Source: Desulfurococcales archaeon (GTDB taxonomy: Archaea; Thermoproteota; Thermoprotei_A; Sulfolobales; Desulfurococcaceae). Taken from it: a stretch of DNA of 13,284 nucleotides. The DNA lies in NCBI GenBank assembly GCA_026985375.1, contig JALSQP010000066.1, positions 1 through 13,284 on the forward strand. The letters are read 5' to 3'. Below the pieces are notes generated by a model. The model was not told the origin of the DNA, did not search any database, and saw only the letters and a program-made list of their open reading frames with translations. A program made the position numbers and the translations under genes. Positions 13,222 through 13,284 of the stretch are shown piece by piece; within the stretch, counting starts at the first letter, position 1, and each line of letters begins with the position of its first letter.

Positions 13222-13284
13222 ATGACGACTTGGCTGTTCCGTTTAGATAGAAAGGATATTGGATGTATGAATTCTCGCATAGAT
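13222..13284 (+). CDS. Possible start of a gene running off the window
   Basis: An ATG at 13222 opens a frame that stays open for the last 21 codons (MTTWLFRLDRKDIGC and on). AAGG lies directly before the ATG, too close to be a good ribosome site. A second in-frame ATG occurs at 13267. Nothing in the short peptide is recognisable, and 63 open bases are weak evidence, so this may not be a gene. Confidence 0.25.
   Translation, partial: MTTWLFRLDRKDIGCMNSRID

Noticed and set aside
13222..13260. ATGACGA after the tRNA as a C box of an sRNA
   Set aside because: It has one mismatch in the box and no CTGA follows in the remaining sequence.
1..13284. CRISPR array, insertion sequence, toxin-antitoxin pair or defence island
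   Set aside because: No regularly spaced repeats, no transposase or terminal inverted repeats, and no recognisable toxin, nuclease or Cas protein was found on either strand.

Overview
The window looks like a piece of a hyperthermophilic crenarchaeal chromosome (Thermoproteota). Desulfurococcales is my best guess, but that is an inference from style rather than a marker gene. The signs are an archaeal-type valyl-tRNA synthetase, an MTA phosphorylase with the disulfide-forming cysteines known from Sulfolobus MTAP II, a 2[4Fe-4S] ferredoxin, heavy use of ATA, AGA and AGG codons, many TTG start codons, GGTG-type Shine-Dalgarno sites, A/T-box promoters placed for leaderless transcripts, and almost no intergenic space.

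Layout. Positions 1-4953 (+) carry the end of an ABC-type ATPase, a Maf nucleotide pyrophosphatase, a PflX-like radical SAM protein overlapping it by ATGA, a small unknown protein, and valS. A PHP-family phosphoesterase (-) converges on valS with a 12-bp overlap. It diverges, over only 17 bp, from a small ferredoxin (+). The ferredoxin converges on a small zinc-binding protein (-), and their stop codons sit in one hairpin. Next come a calcineurin-like phosphoesterase and a rhomboid protease (both +). A divergent CitG-family protein (-) shares a tiny bidirectional promoter with a DUF1614-like membrane protein (+).

Positions 9330-13010 hold a compact five-gene (-) operon: a purine phosphoribosyltransferase, MTA phosphorylase, a SIS-like protein, a 4-TM protein and a RimK/MptN-like ATP-grasp ligase. 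The first two form a coherent salvage pair. MTA phosphorylase releases adenine from methylthioadenosine, and the phosphoribosyltransferase, probably acting on adenine, returns it to AMP. The last three are not explained by that pathway. A tRNA-Leu(UAG) gene with an encoded CCA follows on the + strand, then the possible start of another gene.

The most notable non-coding signal is a candidate C/D box guide sRNA on the - strand at 9272-9337. It overlaps the stop codon of the ATP-grasp gene. Both guide spacers are exactly 12 nt, and the terminal stem leaves exactly the one bulged nucleotide a kink-turn needs. No CRISPR array, insertion sequence, integrase or toxin-antitoxin pair was seen. Apart from these signals the region reads as ordinary core genome with several uncharacterised archaeal proteins.
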